The notes below the pieces were generated by a model. The model made no database searches. It was not told the origin of the DNA and worked only from the letters and a program-made list of their open reading frames with translations. A program made the translations under genes and the position numbers. Shown piece after piece: positions 46,771-58,431 of a DNA stretch of 64,000 bases (position 1 is its first letter; every line of letters begins with the position of its first letter). Source of the stretch: Anaeramoeba flamelloides (Eukaryota; Metamonada; Anaeramoebidae); contig JANTQA010000060.1 in assembly GCA_027625915.1 (NCBI GenBank), positions 6,572,001 through 6,636,000 on the forward strand. Reading direction: 5' to 3'.

Positions 46771-47340
46771 TTTTTTTCATTTTTTCCCTGAGCCGATCTT
46801 CTTTATATTGGGAATAAGAGTTACAAAGGTAAAAAATCAAGTGGTTAATTGTTAACACTGAGATAGTAAAAAACGAAAGTATGAGTTACTTGAAAATAAA
46901 ATCTAATAAGCAAAGTACAAAAATTTTAAAAAGTTTAAGGCAAATCACATAAAAAAAAAAAAGAAATTACAATAATGAAATAACAATCCCATAATTAAAA
47001 TTCATGATTAATTATTGAACTAAATGAAATTAACTTAAAGTATCGTGGCTGTGATTTTGGGTCTTCATAATTAAAGATAATATTGTTTTTTTTTTTTTTT
47101 TTTTTTTATTGTTTACCAATCGCTTCTTATCAGCTTTTCTTTTAAACGCTTTTTAAATTTCTTTTTTTTTTCTGTTTATCTTTTCAATTTTTTGTTTTTG
47201 CTTTTATAACATAAAATAAGAATATTGGAATGCCTTTCCCTTGAAAAATCGTGAAATTTATGATTTTACGCTTAATTCACTTTGAAAAATTTTCGGTAAA
47301 AGGACATTTAGAGTATAATTTACATTTCTTCAATAATAAT
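46771..47340 (-). repeat. Dispersed repeat C, copy 2 (no MITE inside)
   Basis: Reverse complement of 17925-18800 without the 304-bp MITE. The junction on the minus strand reads ATTTTCAAGTAACTCATAC, where the other copy has the element between two TA dinucleotides. Other matched blocks (minus strand) are AAAATCATAAATTTCACGAT, AAGCGATTGGTAAAC and CACAAAATCACAGCCAC... shared with copy 1. Confidence 0.7.
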
Positions 47341-49560
47341 AATACTAATAATAAAGTAAATTTTTTGTTGTTATTGTTGATTTTCTGGTTATTTTCTCCC
47401 CCTCAAACGTAAATCTTAATTTTTTTTAACATAAATAATATATTCTTAATAACTTAAGTTATATAATTCGAATTAGTTTAATAAAAAAATAATATCTAGA
47501 ATTATGGTACTCTTTTAATAAAGTATTTAAGTCATATTAAATTTAATAATTATATTTTTATTAACCAGCAAAAAAAAATAAGTCTGGTAAGAAAACTAAT
47601 ATTTATAAAAAGAAAACAAAATCCAAAAATGTGAACACAGTTTAAACAGTTGAAAGAATAACAATACTACATTTTACATTCAATTTGGAAATAATTTTTA
47701 TTTTACTAACTATTTTATTTTTTGTCTTTTTTGTTCTGTTTTCGTTTCCTTTTTTGCAGTTAGGTAATCTGTTTTGTTAGATCTGAAAATTTTTTTCGAT
47801 GGTTGATAGAAGGTTAGTGTTGAGTTTGTTAAATAGTAAAATCACATACAATTAGTTGATGTTGTCTTATCATTTGTTCTATTAATAATTGATCATGAAA
47901 TTTCAACTAATTTACCAAAATATTTTTTCTTCAGCTCGTTTATTATTTTGGATATAAATGTTTTTTTTTTGAGTTTTATATTTTTTTCTTGTATTTAGAT
48001 GAAAATAATTACATATAAAAAGATTAATACTAGGTTACTTAAATGTGTGTTTTATATTACTTTTGGAAAAATATAATAAATTGAGTTTTTTTTTTTTTTG
48101 CTGATTTTTGATTTTGGGTGTGTCCAAATTTTTGGAATGGGGTTTATATGCTAATTAATTTATTTACACTCTTTGAATTAGAAGAGATAATTTTAATGAC
48201 GTGAAGTTCTCTTGTTGTAGAGTTAATTGTTTTTTTTATCATTTACCCTCTTAAAAATTAAAACTATCTTCTAAATATTTTTGAAATTTATTTATTTATT
48301 TTTGCTGAGACTAATTTATATTTTTTGTTTTTGTTGGTATTGTAAATGTAAAATTATTGTTAATTGTTCACCTATATAATGGTTCTAATTTGGTATTTCT
48401 TTTTGGGTTCGTTTAAGTCGCATTTTTTCAACAGTTGGGGTCTTAGATGTTGAATTTTTTTATATTGGTATCTAAGCTATTTCCAATAAAGTGGGGTAAT
48501 TTTATTTTAAAATATATCTTTTAAACTCGATCTTCAAAAAAGTATTTAAACCTTCCAAATCATTAACTACCATTGATCGGTTCTTGATAATAATTCAATT
48601 TGTTTCTTAGTATTGTATTATAAAATAAAAGATATTAAATTTTCTCATCTCGATTTTATCTGTTATTTTTTAGGGGTGAAAATTGGTATTTATTATACAC
48701 GGCTGATTGAAAAAACCGTTTTCATAACTTGTTTAATCCCAACAAAATTTTCAAATAGAGTTGAAAATATATCACCCTATTTTATTGTTTAAAAAATCAT
48801 TTATACCCTTTTCATATTTCCGGTTTTTTATTGAAACGGTCGTAGATTGTTTTCACCAAAAAAAGTGCAATTTTTTTTTCTATTTTTTCGGTAATATTTT
48901 TAATAACATATTTTGAAATAAATGCCTTAGCCATTTATTCAACCGGTATTAATATTAAACTTAATTTGGTAATGTCAATTAATGAATACTTTTACTAACA
49001 AAGATGATTTTTTATGAAAGGTAAAAAAAATTGCCCCACTTTTTTGGAAATACCTTATATATATATAAACTAAAATTCAAAATTTTTCAAACAGTTAAAA
49101 CCCTTTAAACAATCAGAATAATACAATTCCATTTAAATTCGAAATAATTTTGATTTTTGTATAATAGGAAAATCATTTTTTCATCTTTTAGTTACTTATT
49201 TTGATTTTTTTTTTATAATTACTTAACCAGTTTAGTTTGATCAATTTGTGAAAAAAAAATTGATATTATGTTAAAGCTGAATTGTTCCAAATAGAAGAAC
49301 TCAAATAAAATTAGTTGGTATTATCTAATCTTTGATCGATCAATATTCCTAATAGAATTTAAACCAATTTAGCTAATACAATTTTTAGTTTTGCACTCTC
49401 CAAAATTATTAAAATTCTCTTGATTTATTTGTATTAATAATTATTTATTTTTTATTTTGTGGGTATTGTAATTTATAAACAATTATTAACATTCCAATCA
49501 GTGAATGGTTCTAAGTTGGTATTTCTTCTAGAATTGATTAAATAAGATTTTTTTTTCAAT
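47341..49560. repeat. Diverged direct repeats G flanking an inverted-end element
   Basis: About 47605-48470 and 49066-49560 are diverged copies of one sequence in the same orientation. Shared blocks include GAATAATACAATT versus GAATAACAATACT, ATTAGTTGGTATTATCTAAT versus ATTAGTTGATGTTGTCTTAT, and TGGTTCTAAGTTGGTATTTC versus TGGTTCTAATTTGGTATTTC. Between them lies 48471-49056, listed separately. A related fragment is at 30465-30560. No protein coding was recognised. Confidence 0.5.
48471..49056. mobile_element. Approximately 585-bp inverted-end element
   Basis: Left end TAAGCTATTTCCAATAAAGT with GGGGTAATTTT; right end AATTGCCCCACTTTTTTGG and AAATACCTTA, which is its complement with a few changes. 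TA dinucleotides lie at both borders (48469-48470 and the TA-rich stretch after 49056). The interior has a weaker inverted pair (AAAAAACCGTTTTCAT and CCGGTTTTTTATTGAAACGG). A related end, CTGCTTTTTTGGAAATGG, occurs at about 54087. No open frame. Confidence 0.5.
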
Positions 49561-49596
49561 ATTTGAATTTTTGTATTTAAAAATTTTTGAGAGAGG

Positions 49597-49626
49597 GTAT
49601 GTATGTATGTGTATGTGTATGTATAC

Positions 49627-49666
<40 letters not shown>
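49597..49666. repeat. (TATG)n and (AT)n microsatellite
   Basis: GTATGTATGTGTATGTGTAT runs into ATAAATATATATATATATAT and on to 49666. Simple repeat; any frame through it is meaningless. Confidence 0.9.
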
Positions 49667-49667
<1 letters not shown>

Positions 49668-50008
49668 TAAATATAGGATTTTTTGAAAAAGAAGAAATTA
49701 AATTTATTACTTTATTATTTTTTGAGAACATAAAACTTCAAAATAAATATTCCTTAGAATAAAATAAGGTTAAATAAATTGCAAAGGGGAATTGAAAAAA
49801 ATACATAAAAACACTTACAACTCATAATTATTTTGCTGTTTTTGAATATTTTTCCCTTAATGAAATCTGTAGTTTTTTTTTCTTTTTTTTATTTTTTTTG
49901 ATATTGTGAATATCTACCAAAACAGTAACTATGAAGAATAAGATTGATTTAAGTGGAATTTATTCAATTTTATTGGTTTATACTAAGAAATTTCAAATAA
50001 CTCTTACG

Positions 50009-50473
50009 GTGATCAAAATAATGCGTGCACAACCACTATAATCCGTGTTTCAAAATATTATCTGTGCTTTTTTTTATTCTTATATCAAGGCAACATCCAA
50101 TCAACTACCAACTAGTAAACCTAAGTTAAAATCAATTTTGAAAGTAAACTGGTTATTTTTAGTAAAATTTAAATTATTCATGCAATTTGTTGAAAATTTT
50201 CCCTAATATTCTCAATTTTTTTGTTTTTTTGATTGAGGATTAAAATTTTTTGAAAAATTTTTTCTCAATTTTTTGAGATAAATTTTGCAATTTGATCCTT
50301 CATTTTTGGAATTTCTTTTTAAATAATAGAACTTTTAAAAACCAAGACCATATTTTTTTTTAGGGTTTATTATTGGTTTCTTTGATTGGTTAATGTTTAG
50401 GTCTTCTCTAACAAAAAATCACGCTTTTGATTTTTAAACACGCATTAAATTTTTTTGGACGCTTTATGTTGAC
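50009..50473 (+). mobile_element. Family B element, copy 5
   Basis: This 465-bp copy starts GTGATCAAAATAATGCGTGC with ATAATCCGTGTTTCAAAATA. The right end TTTTTAAACACGCATTAAAT is a diverged complement of the left. It shares internal blocks with 22244-22716 in the same orientation and with 34114-34591 in the opposite one. No coding frame. Confidence 0.68.
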
Positions 50474-51460
50474 ATAAGTAAATAAAAAAAAAAAACAATT
50501 TGACAAATATCTTCCTCGCTGTGTTTTTAATGACTTGTTAAGTGGGTTTCCAAACAGTAAGAAAATAAAAATATAAAACACCAAGAACTTTATTTTTTGA
50601 TAAAATAAAATTTCTTTTAATCTGTACTAAAAAGATTGTTTAACACCCTAACCAAAAAAAAAAAAAATTCTAACATTTGCTGTGTGTCTGAAACGTTCGT
50701 TTCGAATGAACAACGTTAAAAATTGAAGAATTTAACTTGACTTGAATTCTTTTACTGGTATTTGAATTCTCAATGTTAAAAAAATTGTCACTTCCTTTTC
50801 CTAATTTTTCTTTTACAAAAAGAGTTTTCAAATAAGTAAGTTGGAGTTTGTGGCTTCGATTTCGATTTGAAAAAGGATATTGAAAAGGAAGTGAAAATTT
50901 TTACCGTTTATACTTCAAATACACGGTGTTGAATAAATCTGAAGTTAGACACAAAAGCAATCTTCGGTGATCCAATATTATTAAGTTTCTGAAATATTAA
51001 ATTTTGACGAACAATGGAACTGTTTGAAAAGAAACCCAAACTTTATTTTTTGAAAAGAAAGACTTTAGCAAGCAATAAAAAAAGGCGATCTTTGAGTTTC
51101 AAGAACCAATTATAAAGATTGAATATCTGAACAAAGGACATTTTTTAATAAAACTAAATAAAAAAAAATGTTTGCAAGTTTTTGGATCTTATTTTTATAG
51201 TCAACATTTGATTGCAAATTTCTTCTCAAATTTGACAAAATCTAGCTAAATGAATCTCCATTGTCTCTAAAAACTTATTTTGTTGCTTACTCATTTTATT
51301 TTGTTTCCTCTTGGGTTCTGTAAATAAATGTAAAGATTTGTTTTTTGCTTTTTTCTTAGTTCTAAAAAAATTCCTTTTCTTATTCATTTTTTTATTCCTG
51401 TAATTTTTTGTTCTTAATAGTTCCTCAAAAAAAGAATTTTGCAAAGTACAAGAAAACAAA
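50474..51460. other. Upstream region of the AlkD-like gene with short coding-like frames
   Basis: From about 50680 to 51120 the sequence is less AT-rich. A 33-codon ATG frame at 51014-51115 (+) contains KKPKLYFLKRKTLASNKKRR. Around 50850-50930 two plus frames and one minus frame all look coding-like (for example FDFDLKKDIEKEVKIFTVYT). No family or splice model could be fixed; relics, upstream frames or an unannotated exon are possible. Confidence 0.3.
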
Positions 51461-52420
51461 ATGTCTTCAAGAAAAAGAAAAACCAAAGCAGCGACGAGCC
51501 CCCAAACCAAAAAAAAATCACGATCGAACACCAAAGCAAGCGAAAATGTAAAATTAAAAAAAGAAATGAAAAAGGTTTTACAAAGCCTATCTGATCCAAA
51601 GCGAGCAGCAATCCACCAAAGGTTTTTCAAAACCGGAAAAGGTGAGTATGGAGAAGGCGACATTTTTTATGGTTTAAGAATGCCACAAATCCATCACTGT
51701 GTCAAAGAATATAAAGACAGATCTAACATGAAAGTAATTCAACTTTTAATCGAGAACAAAGTGCATGAAATAAGAATGTTCGGCCTTTTGCTGCTAGTGG
51801 AAAAATGGAAAGAAACAACAAAAAAGCGATTCAAAAACCGTAACAAAAAGCAAAAAAAGATCATCGATTTTTATCTCAAAAACACAAAGCGTATCAACAA
51901 TTGGGATCTTGTTGACCTAACTGCAAAAATCCTTGGGGAGTATTTATTAGAAAGGCCAAGAGACGTCTTATTTAAATTAGTCAAGTCAGATCTTTTATGG
52001 GATAGGAGGATCTCAATAATTGCAACACATCCTTTGATCAAAAAAGATGATTACAAAACCACAACCAAACTTTGCGAAATGTGCTTAAATGACGAACACG
52101 ACCTTATTCACAAAGCAACAGGATGGATGCTCCGTGAAATTGGAAAAAGAAATATTAAGGTGCTGTATAAATTTCTAGATAAGTACGCCCATGTAATGCC
52201 TCGTGTTATGCTAAGATATTCCTTAGAGAAAGTCCCTTTAAAGAAGAAAAAAAAGTATATGGAGGCGAAGAAAAAAAGAGCTTTAGAAGAAGAAAGTGAG
52301 GAAAGTGAGGACAGTGAGGACAGTGCGGAGAGTGCGGAGGAATCGAGTAGTGACGAAAAGAAGAAGAAGAAGAAGAAAAAGAAGAAGAAGAAAACAAAAA
52401 AAAAAAGAGGAAAAAATTAA
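51461..52420 (+). CDS. AlkD-type DNA alkylation repair glycosylase
   Basis: Single exon, 319 aa, ATG at 51461 to TAA. AlkD enzymes are HEAT-like repeat proteins that excise bulky or cationic alkylated bases such as 3-methyladenine and 7-methylguanine. The core begins with RFFKTGKGEYGEGDIFYGLR (about residues 54-73), then MPQIHHCVKEY. The signature NNWDLVDLTAKILGEYL places Trp148 and Asp152 where Bacillus AlkD has Trp109 and catalytic Asp113. LLWDRRISIIATHPLI (about 179-194) carries the arginine pair near AlkD Arg148. KATGWMLREIGKRN and MPRVMLRYSLEKVP complete the fold. Extra Lys-rich ends are present: an N-terminal basic segment (KRKTKAATSPQTKKKSRSN) that could target the nucleus, and a Glu/Ser then poly-Lys C-terminus. 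The family is mostly bacterial but also found in several protists. Confidence 0.92.
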   Translation: MSSRKRKTKAATSPQTKKKSRSNTKASENVKLKKEMKKVLQSLSDPKRAAIHQRFFKTGKGEYGEGDIFYGLRMPQIHHCVKEYKDRSNMKVIQLLIENKVHEIRMFGLLLLVEKWKETTKKRFKNRNKKQKKIIDFYLKNTKRINNWDLVDLTAKILGEYLLERPRDVLFKLVKSDLLWDRRISIIATHPLIKKDDYKTTTKLCEMCLNDEHDLIHKATGWMLREIGKRNIKVLYKFLDKYAHVMPRVMLRYSLEKVPLKKKKKYMEAKKKRALEEESEESEDSEDSAESAEESSSDEKKKKKKKKKKKKTKKKRGKN

Positions 52421-52996
52421 TTCAATCTTTTCTTATTTAAATCTGAAAAATCTTTTTGTTTCATTTTTATAAAATTATTTTTCACTAAATACTCTAATCC
52501 CGACACCAAATAAATTAACTTTCTTTAATTTTCGTTCACAAATTAATTTCAATCACAAAATTTTCCAAAAGAAAAGTCTGTTCAATTGAAGTTAAATATT
52601 ACTGTTCAACCAAAAACTCCTAAAATTTAAAAATCCCATCGAAAATTCTAATTTTCTGATCAATTGAAAATATTAATAAAAATTCATAAATATACCCATT
52701 TTAGAGCTAAATATATAAATTGTCCAGTTTTCTTTAACACTTATAATTGGGATATTGATTAAATATTCTGAATTTATCATTTTTCTCCTTTTGGTAAATA
52801 TAAAAATCACAAATCTTCAAAAATTAATAGAGAAAAGAAATTAAAATAAAAATCTAATTTTGATATCAAATTTTAAAATCAAAATTATTTTTATTAATTT
52901 AAAATATATCAATGAATTGTAATTTGAGAAGGGTGTTAGATTATTGTGGATTTACAATTAATTAAGGAAAATTATTTGGTAAAAAATTTTTCCTTA
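52421..52996. other. Intergenic, AT-rich
   Basis: 3' flank of the AlkD-like gene. No gene recognised. Confidence 0.4.
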
Positions 52997-53195
52997 CAGT
53001 ACATTCCACTTTTAAGACACAAACTTTCAACAAAATTTACGGCACAAAAAATTCTCAAATTAAAGCACAAACATTTGGAATTCTTTTTTTTTGCCCAAAT
53101 TATTTTACTAGAATTTAAATTTTGTGCCTTAATTTGGAATTTTTTTGTGCCTTAAATTTAGTTTAAAGTTTGTGTCTTAAAAGTTGAACTGGCTA
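52997..53195. mobile_element. Inverted-repeat MITE, family A, copy 7
   Basis: This 199-bp element is flanked by TA (52995-52996 and 53196-53197). It starts CAGTACATTCCACTTTTAAG and ends CTTAAAAGTTGAACTGGCTA. Frames crossing it (52946-53155) are not genes. Confidence 0.8.
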
Positions 53196-54178
53196 TAGTT
53201 TCCCAATTCAAATTTTCGAATTATACAACAATGTTTAAAGTGTAGATCACTAAGAATATAAAAATCTTATATTCATAAATGCAAAAGCATGTAATCAAAA
53301 CAGCAGCTGTTTTTTAATCAATTTATCTTTTCAATAAGAAATATTCAAAATAATTTTGTTATTCATAATTCCTTCCGATTTTCTCAAGTAATTTTTCAAA
53401 TTCTGGGGATTATTGTGATTTCTACATTTACCAAAATGTTAAATTTAATATATTTGGAAATTTTAAACAATACCTTCACAAGAATAGTTAATTTTTACAA
53501 CATAATTGTAATATTTATCCCTAAAATGGCTATGTATTTTGTAATTTTTACTAATATCCCCAAGTGGGTGAAAAGGGTTTTTTTTTTTTTTATTTTTTAT
53601 GCGTTTTCAAAATGCCTAGAGTTTTAATTGTGGCAGTTAATAATTATTCTTCGTTTTATTACTTAATAATTAAACTTTTTTTATTGGAAAAATTGAATTC
53701 TTTCTGGTATTTGTTCAATTCTGAAATTTAAAATTAAATACATATATGATGATGCCACTTTAACCTTATCTCTGTTTTGGTGTTTCTTTTGGTTTTAAAA
53801 ATATAATAAAAGAAGTATTTTTTTGTAGATATAATGTTGTTAATATAACCCTGGAGACTTGTTTTAGTTATTTTGAAACCGTGAGGATTTTTTAAAACTT
53901 TTTTTTCTGTTTTTTATTGTAAAGGGTTAGATAAGAAACCACAAAATATTTAATCAAATTAATGTTTAATGAATAGATAAACTGAATTATTATAACAATC
54001 TATTCGTATTTTATGACAAAAGTGTATATTTAAATCGTAATATTAGAATTTTTTTTAATTTGTGTTTCCAGAATATAGTTGTCCTGCTTTTTTGGAAATG
54101 GTCCAAAAAATAAGAATATAATATATGTGAATAATTTATTTTTTTTAATCAAATGGGTAATCAAATACATTTAAATCA
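53196..54178. other. Intergenic, AT-rich
   Basis: No gene recognised; frame 53415-53627 has no motif. A sequence like the right end of the 48471-49056 element (CCTGCTTTTTTGGAAATGG) sits at about 54085-54104, suggesting a decayed relative. Confidence 0.35.
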
Positions 54179-54388
54179 ACTCTTTTTCAAAAATTGTGAC
54201 TCACCTGAAATAATAATTTGAAAAAAAAAAATTTATCCTTTAGTATTCAAGAACAATTAATAACTAAATATGATTTGTAATTCACTTTTAAGTCATTCTA
54301 AATCTATAAAAGCATGATATAGTAAAAATTAAAAAAAAATAAAACCAAAAACTAAAAAAAAGTGAGTCATAATTTTTGAAAAGAGCAT
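54179..54388. mobile_element. Approximately 210-bp inverted-end element
   Basis: Left end CTCTTTTTCAAAAATTGTGA followed by CTCAC; right end GTGAGTCATAATTTTTGAAA then AGAG, its complement. A third, isolated arm GTGAGTCAAAATTTATGAAA lies at 54790-54811, past a GA-rich tract. Only one full copy was found. Confidence 0.5.
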
Positions 54389-55823
54389 TACAGATTTTTT
54401 ATTACTAAACTTTCACTGAAAAAAAGTTGGTTAACAAGATTTTTAGTGAATAATTAAATCAATTTTAAAAGACATTACATAGTCTCAATTTTCTTAGTGA
54501 TTATTTGTCTTTTCGAAGATCTCTTTTTTTTTCCACATGATCTTTTTAAAAAAAAAAAAAAAAGAAAAAGAAAAGAAAAAGAAATAGAAAAGAAAAGAAA
54601 AGAAAAAGAAAAAGAAAAAAAAAAAAAAAAAAAAAAGAAAAACAAAAACAAAAGAAAAACAAAAATTTGTAAAAGCAAAACTAAAATTTGCAAAATTAGA
54701 AAAAATGATTCTGATCCAAAAATTTGTAAATATTTTTTGTAAAGAATACTGGAATAAACCCTCAAAAAAACTCCCATTAACATTATAAAGTGAGTCAAAA
54801 TTTATGAAAAATAGTTTAGTATAATTCATAACTGATAAACATTTGAATATTTTATAATATAATTTTGTTCGGGTGTTTAAAAAAAAAAAAAATACATAAT
54901 GAAATAATATCTTTTTTGCGTTCCTTTTTTTGATCTAAATTAATTGTGGTTTAATCTTCTATGATCAAAAAATAATAGATATCTTAGGCTTTTTTAACCA
55001 ATGTACAATCTAAGTTTTAAGATGTTTCCTTAATCTAATTTCAAATAAAAATATGAGTTTATTTAGGTTTCCCAAAAATATTTTAACCTCTTTCCAGTTT
55101 CTTCTTTTTGTACTTTTTGTTTCTGAAATAGATTGTTTATATTCAGCTATCATCGTTTTCAAAATTAAAATAAAACTCAAATTATTTTTAGTTTTTTTTG
55201 TTCAAAATTATAAAAAAAAATAAAAATTATTGAAAATGTTAGTGAAGGCATTGGTTTAAAAAAAAAACAATCGAATTTAAAAATCTTTTGAATGCTACTT
55301 TGAAAAAAAAATAAAAAATCAAATTTTGGAGTAATAAAAATCACCAAACTTTAATTATCATTCCATCATATGTAATAGAGTTAATTTATATTATAATAAA
55401 CACCCCATTAACTTTAAATTTTTGTAATTTTTGTATTCATTTTTTTTTTTCATAATATTGCCATTTTTTAAAGTCTCTAGTTGGTGAAAAAAACATATTG
55501 GGGGGGGGGTATTTCAATAAATGGGTGGATTCTTGTTTAATTCAACTTTTTTCTTAAATAGTTCAATAAATAATATACAATATTTATGAAATATGTGCTT
55601 TTCTAATAAAGTTGAAATAAACGAAAAAAAAAAAAAAAAAAAAAAAAACACTACTGATAAATATCTTAACTGTCCTAGGTTTTACGGGGTTTGTAAAAAT
55701 AGGTAAAATTAAAAAGTTTACCCAATTCTTATAAATTAAAAACAATAACCAAACTGTCCTAGTTTTTTTTTTTAACTTTTTGAAATAAACCGAAAATATA
55801 TTTGATTTTCAGTTTATTTTAAA

Positions 55824-55871
<48 letters not shown>

Positions 55872-57111
55872 GGCATCCTACATTTTCCAGGGTTCAGAGA
55901 ATCAGGCCCAATCTATGATTATACTCTATTGTTTCAAATTCTGTGAAAACTAAAGAAAGTGTATATGTTTCTGAGAATTCAATTGAATTGTTTACAATTG
56001 TTAATTTTTAAAGTCTTTTAAATTCCGTAAAACTTAACAGAAGCATAAAGGAAAAGAAAATAAAACTTAATATTTTCGATTTAAATGATTAAATGATTCT
56101 TTAATAGTTAATAATAATTGACTCATAATTTGAAAGATATTTTTTAAATTTACAATGCTTTTGAATCAAAATGTGATCGCCTCTTAACTTTAAAAAAAAT
56201 TTTTTTATTTTTTATATTTCAAAAAAAATCTTTAATAAAAAATTGTATTTTCGACTTAAATTGTAAAATTACTCTAATAATTATTTTTGATTAAATACCT
56301 ATTATTAATCAATAGTTTTTATTATAACTGAAGTTATAAAAAAGCTGAAAAATAATCAAATGATTAATTTTTTTATGAAAAATTTTAATCATGATAGTGA
56401 TCTTCCCTATTTTAGACAACATTATATTTATTTTTCTCCCACAGAGTTATACCAAAAAAAATCGGTAGTAAAAAATATTATTTATTGTGGTGGTAACATT
56501 TGTCGAAAGCATTATACACTGATCTAATTGCCATAAATAAAAAGAAGTATGACCAAGTATATTTTTTTCGTTAAAAAATAAAATATTATTTCAACGGGAT
56601 ATTTTGAGATCTTATTATGGGATATAAATATCAGTAAAACAATTTAAGGTTTTAAATGGTATAGAATTATGACAGATATTTCTGGTTGTTAGCACTCAGT
56701 GCATGTTCAACAATAATAATAAAAATAAAAATAAAAATAAAAATAATAAATTTTAATAAACAATTAAATAGGAAAGTGTGGGGTTAAATGTATTAACAAT
56801 TTTTATTTATTAAATAAACAATAAGTGTATTTTTGAATTATTTGTTTTGAATGAGAGAATTATTTTTGAATATTTTTTTGTTTGATATTTTTTTATCAAA
56901 AATAAAAAAACTCTCTTTTCAAAAAAAAAAAACTCGAAAAGTGTAAGTTTTAAAAACAAAGGAAAAAACCCATGGTTGTTTTAATCTTTCGTTCAAAGCG
57001 CCAAGGGTTTTTTTCTTAATAAGGAGAGAAAGAAAAAAGCTGGAGCAATAGTCACAACTTTTTCTATCCAAATCCCATACATATAAAAAACATAATTTCA
57101 AGGAATTATAT
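54389..57111. other. Intergenic with simple repeats and family E palindrome
   Basis: Contains an A/G-rich tract (54550-54660), a run of ten G at 55500-55509, a long A-run at about 55624-55649, a family E palindrome (GAAATAAACCGAAAATATAT) at about 55785-55820, and a (TA)n microsatellite at 55826-55869. At 57080-56990 (minus) the sequence beyond the PAS gene stop is again coding-like (KVVTIAPAFFFLSLLRKKPL after a GGATAG acceptor-like site), so a short extra 3' exon of that gene is possible. Confidence 0.4.
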
Positions 57112-58136
57112 TTAATTAACACTAACTGTTGAAACTGCTTTTTCTATGTGGTTTATAAAAGTAGTTGAAGTTATTGTGAAATTGGTTTGTTTCTCTTTTG
57201 TGTTTTCTGAAAGGTTCTCAAAAATTTTGCTTTTATGATTGATAGTTTCTTTTTTTTTCTTGTAACTTGACTTTTGAAAAGATTTACAACTATTCTCGAA
57301 GTCAACAGAGCACTCGCTGCAAGAATGGGAAGAAATTGAATTAACTTTAATTATGTCTCTGTGTTTCTTAAATGATTCTCTTGCCGAACCAAACTCTGAG
57401 CTTGGAATATCATCTGTTAAAGTCTCCACTGTTTCTTCACAGATCCAAATATTTTCACTTTTGCTTGTTTGTACATCGCTTTCAAGTTCTGAACAGTATT
57501 CGAAATCTGTTTCGTCTGATAATTCTAATTCAGAAGAACTCGATTGGGTGGATGCCTTTGTTCGATTAGAAAAATCTTCTCGACTAATTTCATTCGCAAT
57601 TACTTGAAGTGACGACTTGCCTGCAAATGAAATTATACATATGTCAACATTTAAATAAACCTTTGTGTTCTGGAAAGTGTTCATTTCCCAAAAAAATTGA
57701 AATGATCCATTATTCCTATGATGATTTAGCAAAAATATAGGTTCAACAAAAGATTATCAAAAAAGTAAATAATTAGAAAGTCAAAGTGAATTTTGAAAAA
57801 TGAGAAAAAAGAAAATTAAATTCCATACTCTAATTCTCCAAGTATTTTCAGAACAGACACTAAATTGGAACAGCCCAAAGAATGTTGATATTTTGGGAAA
57901 AGGAATGGAAATTTTTTAAAAATTTTTTTGATCCGCTTATTTCGAAGTGTTGATTCATTAAGGATGCCCAAGATGTTTAAAAAGCTTCTGTTAATCATTT
58001 TGATTTTGTAGTTTGGTCCGATAACGCATGCTGGATTGTTCATTGAAGAGATTATTTCCAAATATGACTTGCATTCTTGTTTGTTAATTGTCTGAAAATG
58101 TGATATTTTTTTGTTTTTGGTTTGTTTGTGACCCAT
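57112..58136 (-). CDS. PAS-domain protein with acidic Ser-rich tail
   Basis: Two exons on the minus strand, 58136-57829 and 57715-57112, phase 2, 113-bp GT-AG intron, 303 aa. PAS domains sense ligands or mediate protein contacts. The fold is split by the intron: YLEIISSMNNPACVIGPNYK and IKMINRSFLNILGI (about residues 25-58), then GELENNGSFQFFWEMNTFQN across the join, and VYLNVDICIISFAGKSSLQV with IANEIS, which resembles the end of a PAS core. The C-terminal half is rich in Ser and Glu (STQSSSSELELSDETDFEYC) and carries several Cys, without an obvious second domain. The join used here extends the PAS core; a different acceptor (GCAG at about 57623) would be out of phase. The start sits in a good context (CACCAATGGG), about 295 bp from the divergent gene. 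Function beyond the domain is unknown. Confidence 0.66.
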
Positions 58137-58431
58137 TGGTGTGTATTGTTTATTTTTGGGTGTTGTTTTAAATGAATTTGTGATATTTTTTCACGATTTT
58201 TGGTTTTTTTTGTTGAGAAGAAAAAGTAGAATAAAAGAATTTTATTTCGACTTAAAATAAAAAAAATGTCCATATAATTTAGTAAATATTTTTTGATAAA
58301 ACTAAGAAGAAATGAAGAGTCAAAAAATCATTAAAACACTCAAAAACAATCATTTATTAAAGTTCAAATTATTTGTTTTTTTTTTTTCAAATTATTTTCA
58401 AAATTTATTAGAATTTTTGAAATTACTTAAA
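58137..58431. promoter_or_regulatory. Probable shared promoter region between divergent genes
   Basis: The 295 bp between the divergent ATG codons at 58136 (-) and 58432 (+) must hold both start regions. It is AT-rich, with A-rich leaders on each side. No specific element was identified. Confidence 0.4.

Noticed and set aside
49528-49731. Minus-strand frame with a Tyr-Ile repeat
   Set aside because: It is a translated (TA)n microsatellite.
52946-53155. 69-codon frame
   Set aside because: It runs through a family A inverted-repeat element and is not shared by other copies.
54475-54829. Three overlapping frames of over 80 aa on both strands
   Set aside because: All arise from one A/G simple-sequence tract; no domain and no stable composition.
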